From positions 1 through 38,128 of the forward strand of contig JASLMH010000025.1 in assembly GCA_030746635.1 (NCBI GenBank): DNA of 38,128 nucleotides, given 5' to 3'. How positions within the stretch are numbered: the stretch's first letter is position 1; each line of letters starts with the position of its first letter. A program made the position numbers and the translations under genes. This stretch comes from Alphaproteobacteria bacterium. Lineage in GTDB: Bacteria > Pseudomonadota > Alphaproteobacteria > GCA-2731375. This document shows positions 18,828 to 26,695 of this stretch, piece by piece. The notes under the pieces are model-generated. The model saw only the letters and a list, made by a program, of their open reading frames with translations. It searched no databases and was not told the DNA's origin.

Positions 18828-19592
18828 ATGGACCTAGATTCGACCGAGAGCACCGTGCCGAAACGGGGCGAAAGCCTGCGCGAGACCATCAAGACCGTGG
18901 TCTACGCGGTGCTGATCGCCCTGGTCATCCGCACGGTGGCCTACGAGCCCTTCAACATTCCCTCGGGCTCGATGCTGCCGACCTTGCTGATCGGCGATTA
19001 CGTGTTCGTGGCCAAGTTTCCCTATGGCTACAGCCGGCATTCGCTGCCGCTCAGCCCACCCGTGTTCGACGGGCGGATCGTCGAGGACCCGGTGGAACGC
19101 GGCGACATCGCGGTGTTCAAGCTGCCGAAGGACAACGCCACCGACTACATCAAGCGGATCATCGGCCTGCCCGGCGACCGCATCCAGGTGATCGACGGCG
19201 TCCTGCATATCAACGACGCCCCGGTGAAGCGGGAACAGGTCGAGGATTTCGTCCAGCCCGAGGTGCGCGGCATGTACCACCGGGTGCGGCAATACCGGGA
19301 AACCCTGCCCGACGGCCGATCGTACCTGACCCTGGATCTGCAGCCGCGCAGCATGGCCGACAACACCAACGTCTACGTGGTGCCGGCCGGCCACTATTTC
19401 GCCATGGGCGACAACCGCGACGATTCCACCGATAGCCGGTTCCTGGCCCATGTCGGCTTCATCCCGGCCGAGAACCTGGTCGGCCGCGCCGATGTGATCT
19501 TCTTCTCGGTCAATGGCGATACCCGGTTCTGGCAAGTCTGGAAATGGCCCTGGGCGATCCGCTTCCGCCGTCTGTTCGACACCCTTGGATGA
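18828..19592 (+). CDS. lepB: Signal peptidase I
   Basis: EPFNIPSGSMLPTLLIGDYVFVAKFPYGYSRHS...YIKRIIGLPGDRIQVIDGVLHIN...FAMGDNRDDSTDSRFLAHVGFIPAENLVGRADVIFFS; start ATG 18828. Confidence 0.97.
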   Translation: MDLDSTESTVPKRGESLRETIKTVVYAVLIALVIRTVAYEPFNIPSGSMLPTLLIGDYVFVAKFPYGYSRHSLPLSPPVFDGRIVEDPVERGDIAVFKLPKDNATDYIKRIIGLPGDRIQVIDGVLHINDAPVKREQVEDFVQPEVRGMYHRVRQYRETLPDGRSYLTLDLQPRSMADNTNVYVVPAGHYFAMGDNRDDSTDSRFLAHVGFIPAENLVGRADVIFFSVNGDTRFWQVWKWPWAIRFRRLFDTLG

Positions 19593-19596
19593 GGAT

Positions 19597-20301
19597 GTGA
19601 GCACACCGCCGCTCGAAGATCTCTATCCCCGTTTGGGTCATCATTTCGCCGACCCGGAGCTGCTGCTCGAGGCCCTCTGCCACCCATCCCTGGACCGCCG
19701 GCGGCAAGGCGGCAGCGACTATCAGCGTTTGGAGTTCCTCGGCGATCGGGTGCTCGGCCTGACCATTGCCACGACCCTGTACCGCGGTCATCCGGATGCC
19801 GACGAAGGGGACCTGGCGGTGCGGTTCAACGGCCTGGTGCGCCGCGACACGGTGGCCGCGGCGGCCCGCAAGCTGGATTTGGGACCGTTCATCCGCCTCG
19901 GCAAGAGCGAGGCGCGGCAGGGCGGCCGGGAGAAGCCGGCGATCCTGGCGGATGTCTGCGAGGCGGTGATCGGTGCCCTCTACCTGGACGGCGGATTGGC
20001 GGCGGCCGAGGCCTTCGTGGCGCGCTACTGGGCCGATTTCCTGGCCGACAGCCGGCGGGCGGCCAAGGATGCCAAGACCAGCCTCCAGGAACTGGTGCAG
20101 GGCGCCGCCGGCAAACCGCCCCGCTATCGGGTGGTCGAGCAGACCGGCCCGGATCACGCCCCGCACTTCACCGTCGAGGTGCTGATCGAGGGGGCCGAAC
20201 CGGTCATCGGCGAGGGCCGATCCCGGCGCGAGGCTGAGCAGGCGGCGGCCGAGATATTGCTGGATCACTTGCGCGACCAGCCCGGCGCCGGCCATGGCTG
20301 A
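19597..20301 (+). CDS. rnc: Ribonuclease III
   Basis: Frame from GTG 19597: VSTPPLEDLYPRLGHHFADPELLLEALCHPSLD...DYQRLEFLGDRVLGLTIATTLYR...ILADVCEAVIGALYLDGGL, C-terminal dsRBD. Confidence 0.96.
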   Translation: MSTPPLEDLYPRLGHHFADPELLLEALCHPSLDRRRQGGSDYQRLEFLGDRVLGLTIATTLYRGHPDADEGDLAVRFNGLVRRDTVAAAARKLDLGPFIRLGKSEARQGGREKPAILADVCEAVIGALYLDGGLAAAEAFVARYWADFLADSRRAAKDAKTSLQELVQGAAGKPPRYRVVEQTGPDHAPHFTVEVLIEGAEPVIGEGRSRREAEQAAAEILLDHLRDQPGAGHG

Positions 20302-21205
20302 AGGGGCGACCCATTGCGGTTTCGTCGCCCTGTTGGGGGCACCGAATGCCGGTAAGTCGACCCTGGCCAATGCCCTGGTCGGCAGCAAGGTCTCCATCGT
20401 CACACCGAAGGTGCAGACCACCCGCGCCCGCATCACCGCCATCGCCATCGCCGGCCGGGCGCAAATCGTCTTCGTCGATACCCCCGGCATCTTCACCAAG
20501 ACCCGCCGGCGGCTGGAGCGGGCCATGGTGGCGGCGGCCTGGGGCGGCGCCGAGGATGCCGACATCCGGCTGCTTCTGGTCGACGCCGAACGCGGCATCG
20601 ACCGCGATACCCGGGCCATCGTCGACGGCCTGAAGGATCAGCCCGAGCGCGGGGACAATATCCTGGTCCTCAACAAGATCGACCTGGTGCGGCGCGACAA
20701 GCTGTTGGGCCTGGCCGACGAATTGAACCGCGACGGCCGGTTCGCCGACACCTTCATGGTCTCGGCCCTGAAGGGCGACGGCGTGGCCGATCTGTTGGCG
20801 CATCTGGCGGCCTCCGTGCCGGCGGGACCGTGGCTCTATCCCGAGGACCAGTTGGCCGATATCCCGGAGCGCCTGCTGGCGGCCGAGATCACCCGGGAGA
20901 AGCTGTTTCTGCAACTGCATCAGGAACTGCCCTACGCCGTCACCGTCGAGACCGAGGGCTGGCGCCCCAGCCGCGGCGGCGGTCTGCGCATCGAGCAGGT
21001 GGTCTATGTCCGGCGCGACACGCAAAAGGCCATCGTCCTGGGCAAGGGCGGCCGGCAAATCAAGCGCATCGGCGCCGAGGCGCGGGAGGAGATGATCGAG
21101 GTCTTAGGCCGCCCGGTGCACCTGTTCCTGTTCGTCAAGGTGCGCGCCGGCTGGCAGGACGACCCCGAGCGCTACCGCGAGATGGGCCTGGATTTCCCGG
21201 ACTGA
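20294..21205 (+). CDS. era: GTPase Era
   Basis: GFVALLGAPNAGKSTLANALVGSKVSIVTPKVQTTRARI...FVDTPGIF...NKIDLV; KH domain IVLGKGGRQIKRIGAEAREEM. Confidence 0.97.
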   Translation: MAEGATHCGFVALLGAPNAGKSTLANALVGSKVSIVTPKVQTTRARITAIAIAGRAQIVFVDTPGIFTKTRRRLERAMVAAAWGGAEDADIRLLLVDAERGIDRDTRAIVDGLKDQPERGDNILVLNKIDLVRRDKLLGLADELNRDGRFADTFMVSALKGDGVADLLAHLAASVPAGPWLYPEDQLADIPERLLAAEITREKLFLQLHQELPYAVTVETEGWRPSRGGGLRIEQVVYVRRDTQKAIVLGKGGRQIKRIGAEAREEMIEVLGRPVHLFLFVKVRAGWQDDPERYREMGLDFPD

Positions 21206-21221
21206 TGCCGGAGGGGAGCCG

Positions 21222-21470
21222 ATGCCCGAGCGAATGAGAGGATGTCGGAGGCGCGGCACGCGCCTGATGGTCAGCTTGGTCATGGTGGCTGCCCTGACGG
21301 CCGCCTGCGCCGCCCGGCAGCCGGCCGATGACCACCCGGTCTCGTTGCGCTGTTCCGGCGGTTCGCAAAGTCAACTGGACTGCGGCCTGGGCTTCGACGT
21401 GGATATCGAGGCGATTGGCCGTTGGATAGACGAACACACTGACGACGAGTCTACCGAGGCGTCGGAGTAA
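21222..21470 (+). CDS. Small putative lipoprotein, function unknown
   Basis: 82 aa; basic n-region, hydrophobic segment and lipobox-like LTAAC (MVSLVMVAALTAACAARQP). No recognised domain. Confidence 0.5.
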   Translation: MPERMRGCRRRGTRLMVSLVMVAALTAACAARQPADDHPVSLRCSGGSQSQLDCGLGFDVDIEAIGRWIDEHTDDESTEASE

Positions 21471-21485
21471 CCCGACGATCCGGCG

Positions 21486-22463
21486 CTAGGCGGTAGCGAG
21501 GCCCTCGGCCAAGCGCTGGGCCAGCACGCCGGCCACCCGGCGGCGATAGTGCGGTGCCGTGGTGGTGGTCTTCATCGCCTTGGCCTTGGCGCGGACCAGT
21601 TCGCGAAGCTGCGCCGATGTCTCCTCGTCCAGCGGCCCGCCGATGAACTTCTCGGTGCCCGGAACCAGGAACGGCCAGGAGCCGACCCCGGTCAGGGCCA
21701 CGCGCAGATCGCCCAGGGCGCCGTCCTTGACGCTCAACCGCACCGCCGCGCCGGCCAGGGGAAAGTCGATCGAGCCGCGGACCCGCGACTTGGCATAGCC
21801 CGAGCGGACATCGGCGGGCAGCGCCGGCAGGTGGACGGCAACCAGGAGTTCGCCCGCTGCCAGGGTCAGGTGGTCGAGGCCGTCGTTGCGGTACATCTCG
21901 GCCAGGGGCAGGCGGCGGCGGCCGTCGGGGCCGGCCAGTTCGACCTCGGCGTCGAACAGCAGTAGGGCCGGCGCCAGGTCGCCGGAAAAGGCCGCGAAGC
22001 ATTTCTTGCCGCCGGGCGCGACGTGGCAAATCTCGCCCCGGTGCTTCAGGCAGTAGCTGTTGGTAGCCCGCCACCATTCGCTTTGGTTGTAGTAGATGCA
22101 GCGGGTGTCCAGGCAGAGGTTGCCGCCCAGGGTGCCGTATTCGCGATGGCTGGGGCCGGCGACCTCGCCGGCCGCCTCGGCCACCGCCGGGTAGTCGCGG
22201 CGGAGGATTTCGTTCTCGGCCAGTTGGCGCAGGGTCAGGGCGCCGCCCATGCTAATCCCGCCGTCGGATTCGGCGATCTCGTGCATCTCGCCGATGCCGT
22301 TCAGGTAGATCAGCGCCTCGGGCTGTTCGATGCCGCGCCTAACGTTGACGATCAAGTCGCTGCCGCCGGCCAGATAGCGGGCGGCGGCGGCTTCGGCGTG
22401 CAGGGCCACGGCTTCCTCGGCGGTGGCGGGGCGGTGCATCCGCATCTGGGGGAGCTGTTCCAT
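21486..22463 (-). CDS. 4-hydroxybenzoyl-CoA reductase-like FAD subunit (beta / HbaD-HcrB type) of the xanthine dehydrogenase family
   Basis: FAD motifs ARYLAGGSDL, GTLGGNLCLDTRC, and the insertion CLDTRCIYYNQSEWWRATNSYCLKHRGEICHVAPGGKKCFAAFSGDLAPALL that carries the extra Fe-S cluster cysteines in 4-HBCR beta subunits. Confidence 0.87.
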   Translation of the reverse strand: MEQLPQMRMHRPATAEEAVALHAEAAAARYLAGGSDLIVNVRRGIEQPEALIYLNGIGEMHEIAESDGGISMGGALTLRQLAENEILRRDYPAVAEAAGEVAGPSHREYGTLGGNLCLDTRCIYYNQSEWWRATNSYCLKHRGEICHVAPGGKKCFAAFSGDLAPALLLFDAEVELAGPDGRRRLPLAEMYRNDGLDHLTLAAGELLVAVHLPALPADVRSGYAKSRVRGSIDFPLAGAAVRLSVKDGALGDLRVALTGVGSWPFLVPGTEKFIGGPLDEETSAQLRELVRAKAKAMKTTTTAPHYRRRVAGVLAQRLAEGLATA

Positions 22464-24787
22464 CAGGCCACCTCCTTGCCGCCGGCGCGTTCGGCCAGGG
22501 CGGTTTTCTCCAACAGGTCCAGCAGCCGGTCGGGCGTCAATGGCAACTCCGTCGCCCGCACGCCGATGGCGTCGGCGACGGCGTTGGTCAGGGCCGGCAG
22601 GAAGCCGCTCAACGAGCCCTCGCCGGCTTCCTTGGCGCCGAACGGCCCGTGCGGATCGGCGGCCTCGACGATCTTCACCTCGATGGGCGGCGAGTCGACG
22701 ATCGTCGGCACCCGGTAATCCAGCATGTTGGCGTGCAGCAACAGCCCGTCGTGCAGGCGGGTTTCCTCCGTCATCGCCTGGCCCATGCCCATCCAGACCG
22801 AGCCCTGGACCTGGCCCTCGACGGACAGCGGGTTCAGCGCCTTGCCGCAATCGTGGGCCACCCAGACCTTTTCCACCGTGATCTCGGCGGTGTCCGGGTC
22901 GACCGCGACCTCGACCACCTGGGCGGCGTAGCTGAAGGCCATGGTGCCGCCGATCGCGGCGCCGCGGTATTTCCGGCCGCCCCAGGATTCGGGGATGGTG
23001 TCGAAGATGCCCTTGACGGTCAGCGTGCCTTCGCCGCCCAAGGCCTCCATCACCACCTCGTCGAAGCTCAGGCCCTGGTCCTGCTGGCCGCCGCGATAAA
23101 CCTCGCCCAGGCATTCCACGTCCTCGGGCGCGATCTCCAGCTTGCGGGCCGCCGCCTCGATGAGCTTGGCCTTCAGGTTCTGGGCCGCGTCGATCGAGGC
23201 ATTGCCGACCATGTAGGTGACCCGCGAGGAGTAGGAGCCGTTGTCCTTCGGTGTCAGCGCGCTGTCGGATGAGATCACCCGGATGCGTCCCATGTCGACG
23301 CCCAGGGTCTCGGCCACGCATTGGGCCATCACCGTGGACGAGCCCTGGCCGATCTCGGCGGCGCCGGTCAAAAGCGTGATCGAGGCGTCCCAATCGACCC
23401 GCAGGTGGATGGTGGCGTGCGGCTCGCCGGTCCAGTGCTTCGGCTTGGAAGCGCCGGAAATGTAGTGCGAGCAGGCCATGCCCAGGCCCCGATAGGGGCC
23501 CAGCTTGCCCTTGCGCTGCCGCCAGCCGCTGGCCTGTTCGACCCAGTCCAGGCATTCGTCCAGACCGTAGCTGTTCACCAGCAAATCGTTCTCGGTCATG
23601 GTCGGCGCCTGCAGCAGGTTGGCCCGGCGCACTTCGAACGGGTCCAGGCCCAGTTCGATGGCCATGTCGTCGATCAGGCTTTCGAAGGCGAAGCGGGTCT
23701 TCACCGTGCCGTGGCCGCGAAAGGCGCCGCAGGGCGGCGTGTTGGTCAGCACCCGATAGCCCTCGAACCGGGCCGAGGTGATGTCGTAGATGCCGTAGAT
23801 CATCGAGCCGGCGTACAGGATGGTGACGATGCCATAATCGCTGTAGGCGCCGCCGCGCTGCACCGCCTCGAAATCGACCGCCGTGATGGTGCCGTCCTTG
23901 CGCATGCCGACCTTCATCCGCAATTGGCTCTCGGGCCGGCCGCGGTGGGTGATGAAGGTCTCCTCGCGGCTCAGCACCACCTTGACGCTGCGCCCGGCCT
24001 TGCGGGCCAGCAGGGCGGCCGCCAGTTCGCTTTGCAGGGTTTCGGTGCGGGAACCGAAGCCGCCGCCGATATACGGCTTGACGACACGGACCTGCAATTT
24101 GTCGATGCCCAGGACGCGGGCCAGCATCAGGTGCACGTAGTAGGGGACCTGGGTGCTGGAGCGCATGGTCAGGCGCTCGCGGGCGGTGTCGTATTCGGCG
24201 AAGGCGGCGTGCGGCTCCATCTGCGCCTGGCAGACCTCGGCGCACTGGAAGGTCATCTCGCGGACCAGGTCCGCCTCGGCCATGCCGCCATCGACGTCGC
24301 CCAGGTCGAAATGCACATCGCGCTCGATGTTGCCGGGGCGCTCCTCGTGCAGGTCGATGGCGCCCTCGGCCCGGGCTTCCTCGGCCGTGAAGTAGGCCGG
24401 CAGTTCCTCGTACTCGACCTCGATCAGGGCCAGGGCCTGTTGCGCCGTCGCCTCGTCGACGGCCGCCACCGCCGCCACCGGCTCGCCGCGATAGCGCACC
24501 CGATAGCGGGCCAGGGCCCATTCGTTCATGGCGATCGGCAGCACGCCATGGGTATCGGCGCAGTCCTCGCCGGTGACCACCGCGAGCACACCGGCCAGGG
24601 CCTCGGCCCTGGCGGTATCGACGCTGACGATCTTGGCATGGGCCACGGGGCTGCGCAGGATGCGCCCGACCAGGGCGTCGGCGGCGCTGAAATCGGCCGC
24701 GTACATGGCCTTGCCGGTGACTTTCTCGGGGCCGTCGACGAACGGCTGCGGTAGGCCAATGGTTTGCACGGGCGAGATATCGTTCAT
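22463..24787 (-). CDS. 4-hydroxybenzoyl-CoA reductase-like molybdopterin (large/alpha) subunit
   Basis: 775-codon xanthine-oxidase-family Mo subunit: GLPQPFVDGPEKVTGKAMYAADF...YIGGGFGSRTETLQSELAAALLARKAGRSVKVVLSREETF...PCGAFRGHGTVKTRFAFESL...EIGQGSSTVMAQ...GPFGAKEAGEGSL. Start ATG 24787. Confidence 0.88.
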   Translation of the reverse strand: MNDISPVQTIGLPQPFVDGPEKVTGKAMYAADFSAADALVGRILRSPVAHAKIVSVDTARAEALAGVLAVVTGEDCADTHGVLPIAMNEWALARYRVRYRGEPVAAVAAVDEATAQQALALIEVEYEELPAYFTAEEARAEGAIDLHEERPGNIERDVHFDLGDVDGGMAEADLVREMTFQCAEVCQAQMEPHAAFAEYDTARERLTMRSSTQVPYYVHLMLARVLGIDKLQVRVVKPYIGGGFGSRTETLQSELAAALLARKAGRSVKVVLSREETFITHRGRPESQLRMKVGMRKDGTITAVDFEAVQRGGAYSDYGIVTILYAGSMIYGIYDITSARFEGYRVLTNTPPCGAFRGHGTVKTRFAFESLIDDMAIELGLDPFEVRRANLLQAPTMTENDLLVNSYGLDECLDWVEQASGWRQRKGKLGPYRGLGMACSHYISGASKPKHWTGEPHATIHLRVDWDASITLLTGAAEIGQGSSTVMAQCVAETLGVDMGRIRVISSDSALTPKDNGSYSSRVTYMVGNASIDAAQNLKAKLIEAAARKLEIAPEDVECLGEVYRGGQQDQGLSFDEVVMEALGGEGTLTVKGIFDTIPESWGGRKYRGAAIGGTMAFSYAAQVVEVAVDPDTAEITVEKVWVAHDCGKALNPLSVEGQVQGSVWMGMGQAMTEETRLHDGLLLHANMLDYRVPTIVDSPPIEVKIVEAADPHGPFGAKEAGEGSLSGFLPALTNAVADAIGVRATELPLTPDRLLDLLEKTALAERAGGKEVA

Positions 24788-25254
24788 GACGCCAACTCCC
24801 GGGCCGCCGCCTGGACCGCCTCGATGATCTTCACGTAGCCGGTGCAGCGGCAGATGTTGGCGGCCAGGGCGGAGCGGATGTCGGCCTCGCTCGGCGCCGG
24901 GTTCTGCCGCAAAAGGCCTTCCGCCGCCATCACCATGCCCGGCGTGCAGAAGCCGCATTGCGCGCCCAACTTCTCGTGAAAGCCGCGCTGGATCGCCGAC
25001 AGGCGACCGGCGTGGGCCAGGCTCTCGACGGTGTCGATCCGGGCCTCCTGGCAGGTCGCCGCCAGGGTCAGGCAGGCATGCCGTGGCCGGCCGTCGATCA
25101 GCACCGTGCAGGCGCCGCATTCGCCGCCGTCGCAGCCGACCTTGGTACCGGTAAGGCCGATCTTTTCCCGCAGGTAATCGACCAGCAGCATGTTGTCCGG
25201 CACGACGTCGTCGCGCGGCTGGCCGTTGACGGTGACCGAGAGGATGGTTTTCAC
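24784..25254 (-). CDS. 4-hydroxybenzoyl-CoA reductase-like [2Fe-2S] (small/gamma) subunit
   Basis: VKTILSVTVNGQPRDDVVPDNMLLVDYLREKIGLTGTKVGCDGGECGACTVLIDGRPRHACLTLA...GAQCGFCTPGMVMAAEGLL...CRCTGYVKIIEAV. GTG 25254 preferred over the ORF-track start, which overlaps the upstream palindrome. Confidence 0.9.
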   Translation of the reverse strand: MKTILSVTVNGQPRDDVVPDNMLLVDYLREKIGLTGTKVGCDGGECGACTVLIDGRPRHACLTLAATCQEARIDTVESLAHAGRLSAIQRGFHEKLGAQCGFCTPGMVMAAEGLLRQNPAPSEADIRSALAANICRCTGYVKIIEAVQAAARELAS

Positions 25255-25307
25255 GGCGCCGCTCCTCCTTGGTGGGCGAGGCAACTGGAAAAACAGTCTA
25301 ACATAAA

Positions 25308-25328
25308 ATTGTTGGGTACCCAAACAAT
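25308..25328. promoter_or_regulatory. Candidate operator palindrome ATTGTTGGGTACCCAAACAAT (perfect core TTGGGTACCCAA, 25312-25323)
   Basis: 12-bp perfect palindrome in the AT-rich spacer upstream of the hcrC-like gene, flanked by ATTGTT/AACAAT with a 1-nt offset. Confidence 0.6.
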
Positions 25329-25357
25329 CTTGTTATTGGACGAATTTACCTGGCGGT

Positions 25358-25750
25358 TCAGTCGGGTATCACCGCCGTGGTCTCGATCTCCAGCTTGGCG
25401 CCGTCCTCGATGAAGCCGCGGACGCCGATCACCGCCATCACCGGATAATGGCGGCCGAAATATTCGCGATAGGCGGCGCCGATCTCCTTCCCCGAGGCCA
25501 GGTATTCGTCGGTGTCGCCGACGAACCAGGTCATCCGCACCACGTGTTCGGGCTTGGCCCCGGCTTCGGCCAGGATGGCCGTGATGTTGGCGAAGCATTG
25601 CCGGGCCTGGCCGGCGAAATCGTCCGTCTCGAACTGCTCCTGGGCGTTCCAGCCGACGATGCCGGCGACGAAAACCAATTCGCCGCGGGTGGCGATACCG
25701 TTGCTGTAGCCCTTGGCGCGGGGCCAATCGGGGGGTTGCAGGAATTTCAC
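25358..25750 (-). CDS. RidA/YjgF/Rid family protein
   Basis: VKFLQPPDWPRAKGYSNGIATRGELVFVAGIVGWNAQEQFETDDFAGQARQCFANITAILAEAGAKPEHVVRMTWFVGDTDEYLASGKEIGAAYREYFGRHYPVMAVIGV; Rid fold; probable GTG start at 25750. Confidence 0.9.
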   Translation of the reverse strand: MKFLQPPDWPRAKGYSNGIATRGELVFVAGIVGWNAQEQFETDDFAGQARQCFANITAILAEAGAKPEHVVRMTWFVGDTDEYLASGKEIGAAYREYFGRHYPVMAVIGVRGFIEDGAKLEIETTAVIPD

Positions 25751-25935
25751 GGCGGCCTCCTCCTGGTTCGTTTCTTCACTGCTGCCCGACCTTCCGATCA
25801 AACGCCCAAGAGGTCAATTGGACATTTGCCGGCTACGCCTCCCACAAGAATGTGAAGCCGTGTGAAGCAACTGTGCGTTTTCTCCAATCCGGCGATTGCC
25901 TACATTGTCGATGGATTGCCATGAGGTCGAGGCCG

Positions 25936-26634
25936 ATGGAATTCAACGAGCTGGACGATAGGCGTTTGCGCGAGATGGCGGCGGCCGGCGACGACGTGCT
26001 GGAATGCCTGCGGGTATTGGAAAAGACCAACGGCAACGTGGTCGGCGAACTGCTGCGCGAGGTCGAGACCTTCTACGAATTCGACCATTGCCCGCCGGGC
26101 GACGTCTATGACGACGAAACCCACGCACAGTACTATTACCACGCTCACCGCGAGGGCGAGCACGGGCATTTCCATACCTTCCTGCGTGAAAAGGGCATGC
26201 CGGCCGGGCTGCGGCCGATCGAACAGTCGGAGGCCGAATTCATGGCCGAGCGGGACGATCTGCTCAGCCATCTGGTGGCCATTTCGATGGATCAGCAGGG
26301 CATGCCGCTGGCCGTTTTCACCACCAACCGCTGGGTGACCGCCGACAATTGGTACCAGGCCGAGGACGTGATCGCCATGCTCGACCATTTCGAGATCGAT
26401 CAGGCCTGGCCCTCATGGCCGGCCAACCGCTGGCTCGGCGCCATGCTGCGCCTGTTCCGGCCGCAGATCGAACAGGTGATCCGGCAGCGCGACGTGAGGG
26501 TGGCGGACTGGCACCGCCAGCACCCCGATGGGGATGTCTTCGAGGACCGGCGTCTCGACCTGGCCTCCTATCAGGAAATCTCAATTCAACAACAGATCGA
26601 CGGTGTCCAAGCCGCCTTGGCCCAACGTCACTGA
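25936..26634 (+). CDS. Conserved-looking hypothetical protein with a His-rich motif (HAHREGEHGHFHTF)
   Basis: 233-codon frame MEFNELDDRRLREMAAAGDDVLECLRVLEKTNGNVVGELLREV...YYYHAHREGEHGHFHTFLREKGM...; no confidently recognised family. Start could be ATG 25921 or 25936. Confidence 0.75.
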   Translation: MEFNELDDRRLREMAAAGDDVLECLRVLEKTNGNVVGELLREVETFYEFDHCPPGDVYDDETHAQYYYHAHREGEHGHFHTFLREKGMPAGLRPIEQSEAEFMAERDDLLSHLVAISMDQQGMPLAVFTTNRWVTADNWYQAEDVIAMLDHFEIDQAWPSWPANRWLGAMLRLFRPQIEQVIRQRDVRVADWHRQHPDGDVFEDRRLDLASYQEISIQQQIDGVQAALAQRH

Positions 26635-26695
26635 TTTGCGCAAAAGGCCCAGCCCGACCACTACTTGGGTTGTGGCCCTCCGGTCTGTTTGACCC

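Noticed and set aside
21486-24521. 1011-aa minus ORF spanning the FAD subunit and an out-of-frame part of the Mo subunit
   Set aside because: Its first two thirds are the wrong frame of the Mo-subunit gene (R/G/A/P-rich); the true FAD subunit starts at 22463.
26635-26695. Possible terminator between the convergent hypothetical and flagellin genes
   Set aside because: Only weak, imperfect complementarity and no U-tract; not called.
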